A stretch of 64,000 nt of DNA from Azolla caroliniana (GCA_043228905.1 JBHGNT010000083.1:36133-100132); one strand, 5' to 3'. Counted from the first letter of the stretch, positions 43,914 to 57,156 are shown. The notes: a model not told the origin generated them from the sequence alone. Translations and numbers: made by a program.

Positions 43914-46899
43914 GAAGGAGAGGACGAGCTAGACCTCTCAGACGATGGCTTCTGTGTAGGAAGCAAGTTATGCTATGGGAATCCTCATAATGCAGATTAT
44001 GTTCCTCCTCATATCTACCATATCCTGCCTCACCAGGTAAAATCTTCCCCATACCTCTTCCTGTCAGCCAGACATTGAAATTGGCTATACGAGTTAATGA
44101 CGTGCATTATAGAGCTTCATGTAAGGTTTTCCTTAATTCTCTTTTATCTCACATCGGAGCTGCATCTAGCAAAACGTGCAGTAATGTTTTTCCAAGAAGA
44201 TTGGTTTTTCTTCTCGGGAATGTGGTTTTCGTTCTCTTAGAATGCATCCAGAGATTCATTTTTTCTAGTTAAATATGCTTTTGGTATCTTAGAAAGCAAT
44301 AATTGAAAATGCAGTTCCGATAAGAACCATATGATATCGAAATCTAAGATATCATCAGAATATATTTGAAATCTCTACTTCACAAGATAAATCTAAATTT
44401 CTTTTCTTCTTTGCCGTTGCATCTTCCTGGGTAAGATTGAAACTTGTACACTTTCATGTGTGTATTATACTACCTTCATGGAAGGTTCAAATAAAGATAT
44501 TTGATTTAACATAACAATTAAAGCAAAATACGAAGCAAAATTTGAAGAAAATAGAACACAGGCTTTTGAAACAAGATAAGGTGCAATTTTCTATGACCGG
44601 AGATGATTGACATGACACGGCACGACTCCTCTTAAAGCATCATAATTTGATGTTCTTTTGAAATCTGAGAAACACCATAAGATGCAGTTTCTATAACTAA
44701 AATTTATATTTGAATTTTACAAACATCTAATTTTGCGGTTTATATAACCAAATGTGATTTTGAAATCATAGAAAGCATAAGAAGATGTAGTTTGTAGAAG
44801 ATCATGTTTAAATTTTCTTTCTGTTTTATCAGCAGACTCATAAATGGGAGGTAGGAGCTAGCCTAGGGCTTGGTGCCGTGACTCAGATGAAGATTAAACG
44901 AACTTTTGTTCTGCCTCACTTTCTTGGTCTAGGTAATAATTTTGAGAATGACATAATTCAAGAATTCTATATGTGGTTTATTAGTGCAATTTCCTCTTGC
45001 AATATTCATCTGCATTCTGTTGTGAGATCCAGAATTTCTTTATGCATTAGCAATCGGCTTGTATATCCTCTATCAAGTCTTTGAGTTTGTGCAATGCAAA
45101 TTGTGTTCTTGTGGTTCTTAAATCTGTGTGTGTTGAGAGAGGGATGATGTTTTCTCTTGTTTGTGTGAGCCTGAGTGGCGCTTTAGGTAATCATTCAAGA
45201 TTTCTTTATTGTATAATTTCCACTCATCCTTTCCTCATTTATTTTTATCAAAATATAAAATTTGAAATACAACAACTTTCACTGAGTGTTGTTGGATGTC
45301 CAATAGGGGATAATGGAAGATGGCGCTGGCAGTGTGTACCTCTTTGCTCATCACTAGGACTGAAGATTGAACCAAAAACTAGGAAAGATTGCTTTCTAAA
45401 TCTACATCTTATTCCACATTTCCACTTGAAATCGTTGACACCAATTTTTGGGAAACTAGGTGAGATTCTTTAAATGTTTGCTTTCTCTAAATGTTCTTAG
45501 GGTTCTTTATTCAGCCTTTCCTATTGAGCTAAAACAGTTGGGGTCAATATACCTCTGGCATGTATATTTATTGAATTGTTTTGGATCTAGAAGAGTCTCT
45601 GTTCACCCTTCTTTCCAGAGACCCCAGAATAGATTCAGTGATTCCCATTTCTAATCCATTCTGGGAAATATTTGATTTTTAGTAACAAATCTTGTCATGT
45701 TCTCAATTGGCATGATCTTGATTGTTAATTCCTCTACTGTCTCGATTTAGGTGCCATTGATAGGAAACCAGGCAATGAACAGATTTAATCAGTGGGAATC
45801 TTGTTTCGACCTTTTGGCTGTACTATTATCTTCTGTTACTAATAATCTTAAACACTGTGTACCATTTATTTGTTCATAAAACTTTGTCTTCTCCATGAAT
45901 GATCAAAGTTCATATGTTAGTATAAAAGATATAAGCTGGGTGGCTACTGGACAGGTGTAATTCCATGTAGAGTGTAACTAGACGATCATCCTCAATGAAG
46001 AAAATTCCATACAGGTACAAATCTATGTATTAGCTGACTGAAAGAGGATGGTTTGCAGCATTACAACCTTCAGTAGAGGTTTCAGAAGTTTATAAAGCAA
46101 AGCTTCAAAAGGATTTTATATTTGGCAAGGGGAAGCTTGTAGTTGGTGCTAGCATAGAGGTAGGATATTCTTGTTGAAAATTCTTTAAAATATTAAAAAT
46201 TTCTTACCATCTAGAATATGCTTTGCCTTCTCTCACAAGGATCCTAAGTTTCACTTTATATTTGTATTTTCAACTATTACCATTATTCTTCTTCGTTTTA
46301 TCATCTCCTTAGGACTTCTTTATACATCAGGCACCACATTTACACACGGTCCTCTACCATTTCAAGTGGAGGATGGTCAACGATTATTACCTCTTATAGG
46401 CCACAAAATGCACCGACACCCCACACTGAAAGCAATTTCCTGTAAAAATACCCCATTTAAGCTGACTGATGTATGGAATGCATCCTTGGAGAACTTATCT
46501 GCAATCAAGTAGACCATTTTCTTTAAGTATTCCAAAGAATAAACTTTGGGTATCTCTTTAGGGCATTTTGATATGGAAGCATGAAAACCCTCCCCAACTT
46601 CAACATTGTTGACTGCAATAGCAGCCACCTAATTGAGTGGTGACATTCTACTTCCATCCACATAAGACATTCTCTCTTAATGATTTCACTATACTCCGCC
46701 AAAGGCTTCACTATTACCATGATTCTTCTTAGTTTTATCATGTGCATGGTGCTGTGAACAACTCAGCTGAAAGATTTCACTTTCATAACTGCAGGTAGGA
46801 AGGTCTCATGAAAAATTATTGGAGAGAACACGTGGGGTCATCAAATTGGATTGGTATCCATCTGAAAACTCAAGAAGTATATTTTTGTTTCTCCTATAG
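43911..46899 (+). CDS. Unrecognised plant protein, about five exons
   Basis: Exons by splice-site reading: 43911-44036, 44836-44932, 45307-45459, 46059-46159 and 46795-46899; phases agree throughout. Product about 193 residues. The start is acidic (EGEDELDLSDDGFCVGSK). The middle alternates short hydrophobic and polar stretches with conserved-looking WEVGASLGLGA, NGRWRWQCVPL and KLVVGASIEV segments that suggest beta strands, perhaps a barrel or sandwich. There are no catalytic motifs or membrane helices that I can name. The last exon may instead splice on (donor at 46877) to the exons starting at 48319, which would make one gene of both. I do not recognise the family. Confidence 0.6.
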
Positions 46900-48318
46900 C
46901 TCATATTAGAAATTTAAAAGAAATCAATTAAAAGACAAACTGATCATTTGTTTTCTGTGGTCCAAAATATCAGTACAGAGCAAAATAGGAAATGATGCAT
47001 TGAGCATGCAGTACATGAGGAACTTCAATTTGACACAAAATTGTAAATTTGTGAGTTTTACTCCTGATTAAAATCAACCAAACATATATGATATTCTCCA
47101 TAACTTTGAATTATTGTTGAGTGAATATGAATGATTCTGCATCAAGACTACTGAGAGTCATATTTATTCTCATTGAGAATAATGGAGGCAGGCATTTGAG
47201 GGTTCCTAGTTATAATACCGATTTGAACAATTATTCAGTGTATATTGGATATATTTGATTGTTTGAACTAGGATTATGTATAGCTAATTGAGACCAGGGT
47301 TCACAATGGGCAGATGGAAGTGCGGTGGGAACTCATTCACTACAGAAAACACCGGGCAATAACTTGAGCTTCCGAAGGATTGCTGGTGGACTTAAAAACA
47401 TTTAGACAGACCTTTCATAAAATTTCACCACCTGGTACTCAAAGTACATCTCATCTAATCAGAATGTAGGCTTTTTCCACATTATCACTTTGGATTCCAC
47501 TCCATATGAATGAATATAAGCCTTTAACATTGTTGACCTTTGTGCTGATTGTGAACCTGAAATGTTTTCAGAAACGCCTTGCAGTGTATGGGCAGAAGAC
47601 AGTATACCAAGTTAGAGCCTGAAGAAACAGGCTTTTATAGGTCTACATTTATATTCTTTACGAAGCACATCATGAGGTCTAATAATGAAATAGAAAGCAA
47701 TGAAATGTAGGGATCCAAGTTTAGAATTAGAGCCTATAAGTTCTACTTTACTTTTTGGGTTAATTATCTACAGTGTGGTATAAAGTCAGTCTTGCAGTGG
47801 TGTCTTAGCACATTGCGGACTGTAAAAGGCAGTGTCAGGTTTATGAAAAGATTTTGTACTCATAATTATTTTACATTCTATTTAACATCATAATTTTAAA
47901 CCATTGGGTTCTTACCTCTAGCTCTCTCTCATCTCTCTGTTCTGTTGTCTACCATGGATTTATTTGGTGTCATGTCCAATCAGTGTTGCCTTTTTTCCCT
48001 TTCACTACATGGGACACTTTTGTTCAGTGGAATTATTCATATGGAATTGGTCTTTTTGATACGTCTATGAGATTATGTTGATGGGTATGGGTCAAATGCA
48101 AAATGGTAGTTGTATGACACATAAGGTTTTCATGCATTAGAAATATTGAAGTAGTGTGCTTTTGCTAAAAAGTTGAGCGTATCTTCTCTCTTAACTGTAT
48201 ACTATTTTTTTGTGTGCGTTTGTTGAACAATGTTGTCGAAGTTTCTTAGTTCTTGGTGTCTATAGGTAAAATTTTTAGATTATAATATTACTTGGGCTAA
48301 TGAGTGTATATTTTGTAG
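46900..48318. other. Intergenic gap or long intron
   Basis: No exon-like sequence found in 1.4 kb. It is either the spacer between two unrecognised genes or an intron joining them. Confidence 0.4.
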
Positions 48319-50693
48319 GAAATTTCTGCCTTGACACATGCATTACCTTTACTTCCACATCCTCAAATACAAAGACATTTAGGAGGATTGGAAAATTTCA
48401 AAGTGAGACTAACTCAAAGTATTGGTATGATGGTCAGTTCATGCTTCTTATCTTGTTTATGCATTATATTATATTATATTCTACGAAAATAGTCTATAGT
48501 GTCACAGTCTGTATATGATTTATTTTAATCTTTGTAATTGTCTAGGTTTCAAAAGAAGAGCCTTTACCAACCTCTCTATATTTGGACGCATTGAAAGACT
48601 TTGGGAAGTGTAAGACAATCTCTATAGTTCCTGGGCACTGGATTGATCCTGGGATGGAGCTGGGTGCCCCTGGAGAACGTGATTTTAACTTAGAGGTAAG
48701 TCTAATAATTAGTCAAATAGGCAATTCTTTTGTTATCCTATTGATTTCCTTGGAAAGCAGGTTGCCAACATTACAGAGAGAAAATTACGTCTAAATTGTT
48801 GGAAAGTGCTGCGACCTGATCGTGATGCCCCAAATCTTCTGTGGGAGGAATATCTGAATTGGGTTTCAAGACAGGTGAAGTTTGATTGGCGTGTATATAT
48901 ACAAAGTTTACTAGGGTAATCCAAAGGTAGTGCATGCATGCATGCATGTGTAAGTGCATTCCGAATGCATGCTGGCAGATTAAAGTATTTTTATGTTGTA
49001 AGCACTAGATTGCAATCTGGATGCTTGCTTCATGAACTGTTCATAGACAGGTGCATTTTAGAGTTTAGAGCTATCTATATTTAGCATATTCATCAGTTGA
49101 CTGCTATTTTTAAAGAAAAGTGTGTTGAAGAGGATGACCTTATTCAGCCATTTTAAGATCAGTCTTTATTCATGTATTGAGCATGTACCACACCCATATG
49201 GGGCCACCTTATGACAGTTAAAAATATCCTCTAGAACAAAAATGCAATGTTATGGCATCAATTTTGGATCTCTTTACAAAATTATTTAGATGAATGTAAA
49301 ATCATGACATTGTTGTAGTATTTTGTAATTTAGAAGGATAAATATATTAAGCTAGTTTATATATCTAAATTCTTACCCCTGCCTCCCATCTTTCTCGTGT
49401 ATTCTTAATAGATGCATATACAAAATATATACACACAAACATTCTGTCTTTTCTACATTGATAGAAGATACACTGGTAATAGATTAAATTTTATGCAAAA
49501 AACTTGTAGAAAGGCATTTCTTGATGTATATTCGTAACTTTATGTTTGTTTTTGTTCTCAGACATGTAAAGGACGACCTGTGTTGGAAATCCATGGCCAG
49601 GTAAGATTTTTGGCTAATGGAGGTTAGAATCTTGCTTCATGGAATCTTATGAAAGATCCCATTTTTTTGCATGAAAATCCCATGAAGATTATATGCCAGC
49701 CTGCATGTCCCAAAAATTAATCTAATTTAATACAAGTGAAGATGTGCACACTGCACACAAACATTATTGAATTTTTATAATGCTAGCCATGATTTTCTTT
49801 GTTGATAAACATTATTATCTATGTTTCTTTTATGATTTTTCACCCATCCTTTGAATTTTGATGTAAGTTGTGATGTCATAACTTTGTAATTCTTTTGCCA
49901 CTTTAAAATCAATTATAAAATTTTAATGAGCAGGGGCCGACAGCAGACTACAGGGGACTTATTTATGGAGTAATTGGGAATGAGAAGTCATCTCTTAGTA
50001 AGGTAAGCAGAAGTTTATCTGTCATATAGAAATGTGAAATGAGTACATCTGCTTTACTGAAATGATTTTATAGGAGCTTGCAAATGAATTTGGGATTTTT
50101 GAAATGGATTGGACGGGACTTGGATTGCCTCGACGAGGTGGCATCATTGTGGAGAGCTTTAATACTGATGAGGTAAAATTGGCTTTGCAAATAACTTACC
50201 AGCTAAGCCTATTAGTTATGTGATAACGACATGCTGCAGGAAGAATTGATAGTTTTTAATCAAAGATCTGTATCCTCAAGGACTTTGGAAGTAAATTTAT
50301 CTGATGAAAAACTTAAATTCATGCATTTTAAAATCATCCTACCATGTTGTGGAGTGGCCATGCGGCGTCTCACATGGACACTCCACAATATCAAGCATAT
50401 ATGTAAATAAGGTAAATTCTACATTATTTTGAGCATTTTAATAATGCACGTAGTATGGAATTTTGACACTACTAATAAGCCAAGCTCCCACAGGCAGATT
50501 AGCAAGCATAAGGTTTCTTCTTGTTAGATCTTTAATTGAATCTCTGTTAATGGCACAGGTACTGCGGATGGATCCATCACAACGAATTTCTTATGCACGA
50601 AAAATTGCTACCCGTATTTCAAAGTGCATAGAAACAGCAAGTTCAAGATACAGAGGTCAACAAGATGATGTTAAATGTCAACAAGTTCTATAA
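48319..50693 (+). CDS. Unrecognised plant protein, seven exons, all in phase 0
   Basis: Exons: 48319-48402, 48546-48695, 48761-48874, 49562-49600, 49934-50002, 50074-50172 and 50559-50693 (stop TAA). Each internal exon is an exact multiple of three with GT-AG borders, giving 229 codons. Segments include LPLLPHPQIQRHLGGLENF, KTISIVPGHWIDPGMELGAP, LRLNCWKVLRPDRDAPN, EFGIFEMDWTGLGLPRRGG and YARKIATRISKCIET. The sequence is moderately charged and looks globular, without transmembrane segments. No start codon is visible in the first exon, so upstream exons are missing, possibly those at 43911-46899. I cannot assign a function. Confidence 0.6.
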
Positions 50694-52265
50694 TATTTGT
50701 TAACATTACTTACTATGCAAGTGTGAATTGTTGCAGTCCTGGTATGATGTTCTCTCTTTTTCAGAGGCCACATGCATTGCCTATTAATGAACATAATTTA
50801 CATCTGCCACAATGCCAACACATTTTGTTGGTGTTAGAAAGTAATATTTTATCTTGCAATCACGTTATTTCTGAGTTATTAATTGTTGACTAGTTACCAC
50901 ATCATAGAAATTCGTTGATTATTTGCAAACAGAGAATAATGAAAACATACCGAAACGTTTTTATTCATTTTAAATTTATGTATGTTTAATAGCGATTATC
51001 ATTTAGAATTTTGTAGTAAACCAGTTTCTTTATTCCTGAAGTTGTGAACATAAAACAAACTTGTGTTTATATTGTTGCCATTGCAATTTGCACAATTTTT
51101 TCTCTTCATCATTTCATGGTTTATCAAATCTGGGAATAAATGCTTTTAAGTATCTAATTGAGAAGGGGTCTCTCTTGGGACAAATGTTTTCATGAGTACC
51201 TAAGTTGGAGAAGTTGGCGGTCTTGCTAATTCATGTTAAATTACAATAAAACACTATAACAGTAAAATAATAAATTAATTGTTTTGACAGAAGGTATAAA
51301 CCTTTTTAACTCTTCAAGCATTTTCTGTCATGCAAAATCTTTTGGCTGTCAGATGAGTGAATTCAGTCTTTTGTATGTATATCTTACCTTGAGATTTATC
51401 TGCCACTTTTTTTATTCTTAGAAGCATATACTAAAACTTCCTACTTAAAGAATCATATTAAATTAAATTTACCCTGAGAATCATATATTAGATAGAAAAT
51501 CATATAAAAATCACATTTTCAGATGGAATCCTTCTGAGTAAACAACATTTGAGCCATGAGAATCACTTTGATTAAAGAACGTTAGTCACTTACAGCTTTT
51601 AATCACGTATGGCAGTAATCTCACAGCCACGAATGATACATTAGAAACTGTGCCACTATTTTGAATGGGTGTGTTATCACTAGGGTATTTTTAATAGTGC
51701 TGTAAGAGGAAAAAGCAAAATCTGTTCCTTCCCAACACCCCTTGACAATTATGTCAATAATGAGGTGGAAAACATGCAAATAAGATTAATTACACAACAC
51801 AAACAATTGTCTCATATTCAACTAACTACAGGTATATCATTGATGTCTCATCAACTGCCAATAATTTTATCATGACTTCGAAAAAAACCTCAAGAAGAGG
51901 AAAGTCCAGGATCTTAAAACTGGATCTTCCTCACAAGATTTTTGAAATTCCACATCCTTCCATTGGTGCTTCCTGTATGCACATTATGCTTGTGGACTTC
52001 TACTTGAAAAATCCACATTCAAATCTCTTTCTAGTTAAAGTATAAGAGAGAATATAGGTGATAATACATACAATTATAGAGTTGTCATTTATATTGATAA
52101 GTTGTTACAAACTTGCAAACTGAGTGCTAGTGAACATCTTTTTCTCATCATTAAGCAAATCTTGTATAGCCGTTAAAAAAAATAGTATCAGTCTCACAAA
52201 AATTTGTTGCCTAATTCTGGAGATTGTCCCTTTTCTATCCCACAGAAGAAACATTCATCCCATTT
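50694..52265. other. Spacer between convergent genes
   Basis: About 1.6 kb of AT-rich sequence between the plus-strand gene ending at 50693 and the minus-strand thioredoxin ending at 52266. No feature recognised. Confidence 0.5.
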
Positions 52266-52981
52266 TCACTCAACATTTGTGTTTCCTGTAGAGTCAGCAT
52301 AATTCACCCCTACATTGTATCTAGAAATGGCCTCCTTGAGCTTTTGCAACTGCAATAGCCAACATACATGAGGTCAACATACTTGTGTGAAAAATATACT
52401 GCAAGAGCACACTAAAGTTTCTGACCTTTAAAATGTTGCAAGAGAACGAATCTAATTTGTCTAATGTCCCTCTATAGAAGTGGAAGTACGGAAGAACTTT
52501 AACATCTAGGGTCTTGCAGAGCGTTTTATTCTCATTGAAGTTAACTTTGGCAAAGATAACATCTTCATTTTCGATTGCAAGTTTGCATAGCTGCAAAAGA
52601 AGATTCCAAATTCCCTTTAAATTTACCACGATGTTTCGATAAACAGACGTCTTGATGCTTTCATACTAGCTACATACATAGAGAGCTATACATAAGTAAC
52701 ATGCTATCTATATAGAGAGATATCTCATATATGGCTAACTGATAAAAGGGCCCAAACAATAGCCATACCTTTGGATATAAAGCTCGGCATGATCCACACC
52801 AGCTAGCAAAAAACTCTACCACCACAAGTTTGCCTTCAGCTTTTGAGATCATCTCCTCGAGTTCTTGTGCAGAATGTATGTCGGTTAAGGTCACTCCCAA
52901 ATCTCTTTCCCACCATTTGGGAGGATCACCTTGACATGCTGGTTCAGATTGATCCTGGCATTTGTGTGTCAAAACGACCAT
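52266..52981 (-). CDS. ACHT-like: ACHT1/2-like plastid thioredoxin (core exons)
   Basis: Exons 52981-52769, 52590-52426 and 52349-52266 join in frame (153 residues from the ATG at 52981). WWERDLG precedes the thioredoxin fold. The active site WCGSC is at 61-65, within VVEFFASWCGSCRALYPK. KVNFNENKTLCKTLDVKVLP and FHFYRG follow, including the conserved proline, then SFSCN. This matches Arabidopsis ACHT1/2 (atypical Cys-His-rich thioredoxins, chloroplast thylakoid-associated oxidisers of 2-Cys peroxiredoxin) and their WCxSC site. The ATG at 52981 lacks a transit peptide, so an upstream exon is expected; see 53932-54056. Confidence 0.88.
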
Positions 52982-53067
52982 TCTATGTCTTGAATCTTAA
53001 AATTGTTCTGGAAAAAAATGCTTTTATAGAATGCATAATCATATCCCATGCAAGACTTCTCGAGAAC

Positions 53068-53068
<1 letters not shown>

Positions 53069-53134
<66 letters not shown>
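53069..53134. repeat. TC/TA/GA palindromic microsatellite
   Basis: A TC run, a TA run and a GA run follow each other, so the whole 65 bp can fold back on itself. Confidence 0.9.
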
Positions 53135-53136
<2 letters not shown>

Positions 53137-53330
53137 CAAGGCAATAGATGTGGTGATGTTGATTCGATTCATGTGCTCAACCCAGAAGAATGATAATGAT
53201 TGTGGCAGCACATGATTTATGTCCTGTACAGAGTGAGCATATATATCTTGTGCTGCCACAATTATGATCACTCTTTTGGGTTGAGCACATGAATCGAATC
53301 AATGTCGCCAGATCTGTCGCCTTGGTTCTC
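53131..53330. repeat. Long imperfect inverted repeat (85-bp arms, 30-base loop)
   Basis: Left arm 53131-53215 and right arm 53246-53330 are complementary with a limited number of mismatches: 'gagaaccaaggc', 'ttgattcgattcatgtgctc', 'aaccca' and 'ttgtggcagcaca' each have their complement. The predicted RNA hairpin is the size of a plant MIRNA precursor or a small foldback element. It lies between the candidate first and second exons of the ACHT-like gene. Confidence 0.85.
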
Positions 53331-53420
53331 ATATTGGACATCTCAATGATATATCTTATCACATCCATCGTCTTGGTTCTCATATTGGGCATCTCCATAA
53401 TACATCTTATGACATACATA
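53319..53420. repeat. Tandem copies next to the hairpin
   Basis: Two units of cttggttctcatattggaca and 'catctc..t.atacatcttat' (from 53321 and from 53371) extend the right arm sequence. Confidence 0.75.
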
Positions 53421-53931
53421 CACTTGGTTTCCAAACGATACACAGAACTGCACATCCTCATCTAACATCTCATAAAACATCTTATATCATCCAGCCATTT
53501 GTTCTTATCTAACATCACAGCTGGATATGTGATATTTTAACATCTAATAATACAGTAAATTAACAAATGATACACATCAACATCATGGATATTCTTGTCA
53601 CACAAACGATCATTGCTTCTCTAATATTCACATGTATTGACGTGGCCATACATACATCCTCATAAAGCATATCACTGCTAATCTATGTTCTGATTAAATG
53701 TACATTTAGCAACAAAGTGAACGCAATAATCGTAAGTCATCATTTTTCTCTCATTTTTTCATTGAAATCAATTAATGATGCATTTAGCAAACTAAACTCA
53801 TATAACATTTAGCATTTGATTAAATCTGTACAAAACACATACACTATTTTAAGATTTCTGTTTTTGAAACCTGGATTTCGCTCCGCGCTGGAGGAATGAT
53901 GATCCTCTGCCTTAATTCCCACGAAGAACAC

Positions 53932-54056
53932 CTGGTGAAAGAGATTGTCCTGATCATGCAGAAATTAGATCGATCACAATAACTCACTGTGGTGCGATAG
54001 CCGGAGGTTGAAGAAGAAACAGAGCGAAGTGCTTGTGATTGTAGGGCATGTGCCAT
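53932..54056 (-). CDS. ACHT-like: Candidate transit-peptide exon of the ACHT-like gene
   Basis: ATG 54056 in good context (ccATGGc) opens a frame rich in Ser, Thr and Arg without acidic residues at its start (ALQSQALRSVSSSTSGYR), as in plastid transit peptides. Donor ACCAG|GTGTTC (exon end 53932) is in the phase needed to join an acceptor at 52989 or 52983. The acceptors lack a good pyrimidine tract, and a different donor (53871, phase 0) would not fit. The pairing is plausible but unproven. Confidence 0.45.
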
Positions 54057-54240
54057 GGATTAAGAAAACAGAGAACTAGAAACCCTAAATTCTTGGCTAT
54101 TATGTAATGATTAGGGTTTTCTGTTTTGTTTCTTTTGATTAGAGTTTTCTGTTTTGTTTATTTTGATAATTTATAGAAGTGGCCTTGATTGTCAAAGAGC
54201 TTTGGAAATCTCTCTAATATAAATATATATTATATTTAAA

Positions 54241-54241
54241 A

Positions 54242-54280
<39 letters not shown>

Positions 54281-54281
54281 A
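54241..54281. repeat. (AAAT)n microsatellite
   Basis: About ten ATAA units. Confidence 0.95.
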
Positions 54282-54795
54282 TGCATATAGAGGGGACAAT
54301 CAATATGTATGTTATTTGTAGTTGAAATTTCATATTCATACTTCATAATTTACTCTGTTTCTATGAACAAAACTAATTCTTCATAGCAATCCATCATAGC
54401 TTAGGTGAAAATAGGAAGGCCGTAAGAAAGCGGAAGGGAAAAAAAGCCCCCAAGAGTTTAGCGTGGTTTCTTGTGGTCTACTTTCTTTGAAAGCCGTGTT
54501 TGGGAACTCGGCTTTTCCTGTTATTTACGCCTTACAATCCTCGAAAACAAACTTTAAAAAACTCGGGGCAAGGGCAATACAATATTGAACGAGTTTGAGA
54601 AAGTTTCTGAATATAGTAAGATGAAAGCTTAATACCTAGCACTTGGTAAACTTATTTTCTTCTAATAGATCGCCCAAAACTCGTTCCTGTCCATCACCAT
54701 CCAACTGAAAAAATGGTAAATTTGTTTTGTATTACGCCCTTGTGGTAAGCCCCATTTCACTAGCCTATGTACCTTTGTTTAAATCATACTATAGT

Positions 54796-54905
54796 GATGC
54801 CTCTATAAAATGTCAGGTTTGAACGTCTAACCTTCTAGTCTTCTGTAGACAAGGGAAATTTACCAATTGAGAGCATAACCATTTGTGCTTTTTTTCTTCA
54901 CTTTA
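54796..54905 (-). mobile_element. SINE-like element
   Basis: On the minus strand gctctcaattggtaaa (box A-like) is followed about 35 bp later by ggttagacgttcaaacct (box B-like), the arrangement of a tRNA-derived SINE or degraded tRNA gene. A poly-A/T stretch (54888-54896) borders it. The 3' body is unclear. Confidence 0.45.
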
Positions 54906-56101
54906 TGGTTTTAGGGCTACCAATACCTATGTTTTTATGGGTTTTTTTTTTGTAGTACCACGTTCTTACACTATCTCTCAAATTTCAATTAAGGAACTAG
55001 TTCAACATTACATTTAAGGCATGTTTGTAAATTATCATGGCCCTTTTTTATCACAAACATGAGTAATTAGTATTATGTATGTGCTCCCATTACATTGACC
55101 AAAACCTATTGTGTCAAACATTTGAACTCCCATGTTATATTTTTCTCTTGGTAAAGATTGAGAAGTTATGGGAAGAGAACAACACACTTAAAGAAGAGCA
55201 AAGTAAAACAGAATAATGTTTTCTACCATATAAAGCAAACAAGATTTGATTTGGCACAACCAATAGAAGTTTGTTGAAGCCAAAGAAGAAATGGAAGCAC
55301 ATACCACTATAGAGATAATTATGGGCTTTTGAATACGCGAACTTACCAAAGGTTGGCATGAGCAAGAAGTTATTATGAGGAAGAAAAAGATGGATTCTTC
55401 ACATTTCAAATATTATGAAAAAGAGAATTTGTAAGGCTCTTCTTCCCATTAATCTAGGGCATTCATGCCCAATTTTCTATAAATGGAACCACCTCGCTAT
55501 CAAATACAAAAATCTTGGAGTTACTTGGACGATCATGAGGGGAAATGGATTAGGTAATAGAGGCACATACTTATGAAGATTGTGTCACCCAACAAGAAGG
55601 GAAACGGGTTGTGTGCCATAGGGGAAATTCCATGTCTTTTATTTGACGCCCTAACTTCATGAATATTTGCATCGAAACTAAAATTCCATATGTCTACATA
55701 GGAACTTTATTTTATTTGGAGCCCTAACTTCACGAATATTTGCATCGAAACTAAAGCTATAGTATTTATAATGGTTTTGTTCTCCATTAGAGTTCATAAG
55801 TTCACCTTTCCAACATGGGTTTTATTGATCTAGTGTATGAGCTTATGGTCCCACTTGTTCATCTATGTAGGGTTAGATCACGATTGGTTTTACTCAAAAC
55901 TTCAATTGCCATGCATATCCATATGAGTTAAATACCTTGCAATTATGCCCTCAAGGGTTTCCATGGATATTTTTCTGTCTATGACACTAAAATATATCTG
56001 ATTGCTAATCTCTCTCTCTCTCTCTCTCTAGTTTTGATTCCACTTGATCACTTTTGTAAGTTTAGAGCTGAAACTTGAATTGCCCTCCCAATTCATGAAC
56101 T
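54906..56101. other. Gene-free spacer
   Basis: AT-rich. A short sequence (tgacgaatatttgcatcgaa type, 'cctaacttcatgaatatttg' and 'cctaacttcacgaatatttg') is repeated at about 55650 and 55720. A TC run is at 56010-56029. No gene seen. Confidence 0.5.
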
Positions 56102-56120
56102 GAAATTGTTGCACTTATAT

Positions 56121-57156
56121 TTTTATTTTTTTTCCAAAATGAAGCTACTTTCCCATTAGTTAGGAAGGATTATTACAAAGAGACTGTACAAGGAGGCTTA
56201 AACATAGATTGGGGAATCTCCCTCCGATCAAGTTCAAGAAAATGAGACTAGTTACATCGCCTTTCGGATTGACTACTTAATGTAAGTACCTACAGCTAAA
56301 ACGATGCCTTGTAGTGATGGCTAGTACGAGACAACTCTTGGGGTCGACATCGAAGGGAGGGTGGTAAGTGAGCCGGAAACAGCCAACGTGGGGGCTTGTA
56401 GTTCCACCTCGGGCCACTTCCTCCTTGTGTCACCATAGGTGTGTTCTGCCATTTCTGCCAAAAGTGCAAACGAGCAGTACCCACGTTAGAGGAATGGCTG
56501 CAAACCTCTTCCAATTGCCCTCGTAGGCAGCTAATAAGCGCAAACCATATGTCCATGATCACTACCTCCGGGGCCCGCACCAGATCCTGGAAGACCTTTA
56601 GGCAATGCGCTTTCCATAGATACCACAGGGCGAAGCCTGCGATCAGCATCCAAATGTCCGGGAACATAGGGGATGCGGACTGCAAGCCTCTCTCAAATCA
56701 AATCTTGGCGATTTTGCCTCTCATGCATATGTAGCACCAATTATCCGCATTGAAGGCATCCATCCACCTATCAACAGAGTGATCAAGCCATGCCGCAACA
56801 CTCCACGATGTTGTTCCTTCCACTTCACATGCCGCAAGGAGGCGAGTCACTCTATCCCATACCTTTTGAACGTGAGGGCAATCCCACAGACAATGACTCA
56901 GAGTCTCAATAGGTGAATGGCAAAGTGGGCAGCCTAACGGGCCGCCACGTTTACATAGCCATTCGCCAACGGGAACCACATTATGACCTATTTGCCACCA
57001 AAAAAACTTTATCTTTTCCGGCAAGTGGAGACACCAGAGACCCTTCCAAAAGGTAATGAGCACCTCATCAGGGATGCCCAATGTACGCCAACCATTGCGT
57101 AAGGGGTCATCTAGCTGCAGTTGAAAAGTCTGACCCAATTTAGTGTTGTACTCGAA
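56121..57156 (-). mobile_element. 5'-truncated LINE (zf-RVT type), family 2, with 19-bp target duplication
   Basis: 1036 bp, minus strand, flanked by perfect 19-bp duplications gaaattgttgcacttatat (56102-56120 and 57157-57175). The tail is A-rich (56121-56134). The frame 57138-56698 gives the reverse-transcriptase zinc-binding region (WKGLWCLHLPEKIKFFWWQ, CPLCHSPIETLSHCLWDCPH, VQKVWDRV). The frame 56685-56296 gives the C-terminal region (FALWYLWKAHC, RWNYKPPRWLFP). Two frames differ by a shift; nonfunctional. Its perfect duplications suggest it is young. Confidence 0.93.

Noticed and set aside
43624-44052. Minus-strand frame with a Ser-Leu run
   Set aside because: Translation of the GA microsatellite and the antisense of the first exon at 43911.
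46377-46747. Minus-strand frames inside the 43911 gene
   Set aside because: They lie in an intron, overlap each other in different frames and match no known protein motif.
54796-54905. Functional tRNA gene
   Set aside because: Box-like sequences are present but I could not form an acceptor stem or a proper anticodon arm; SINE-like origin is preferred.
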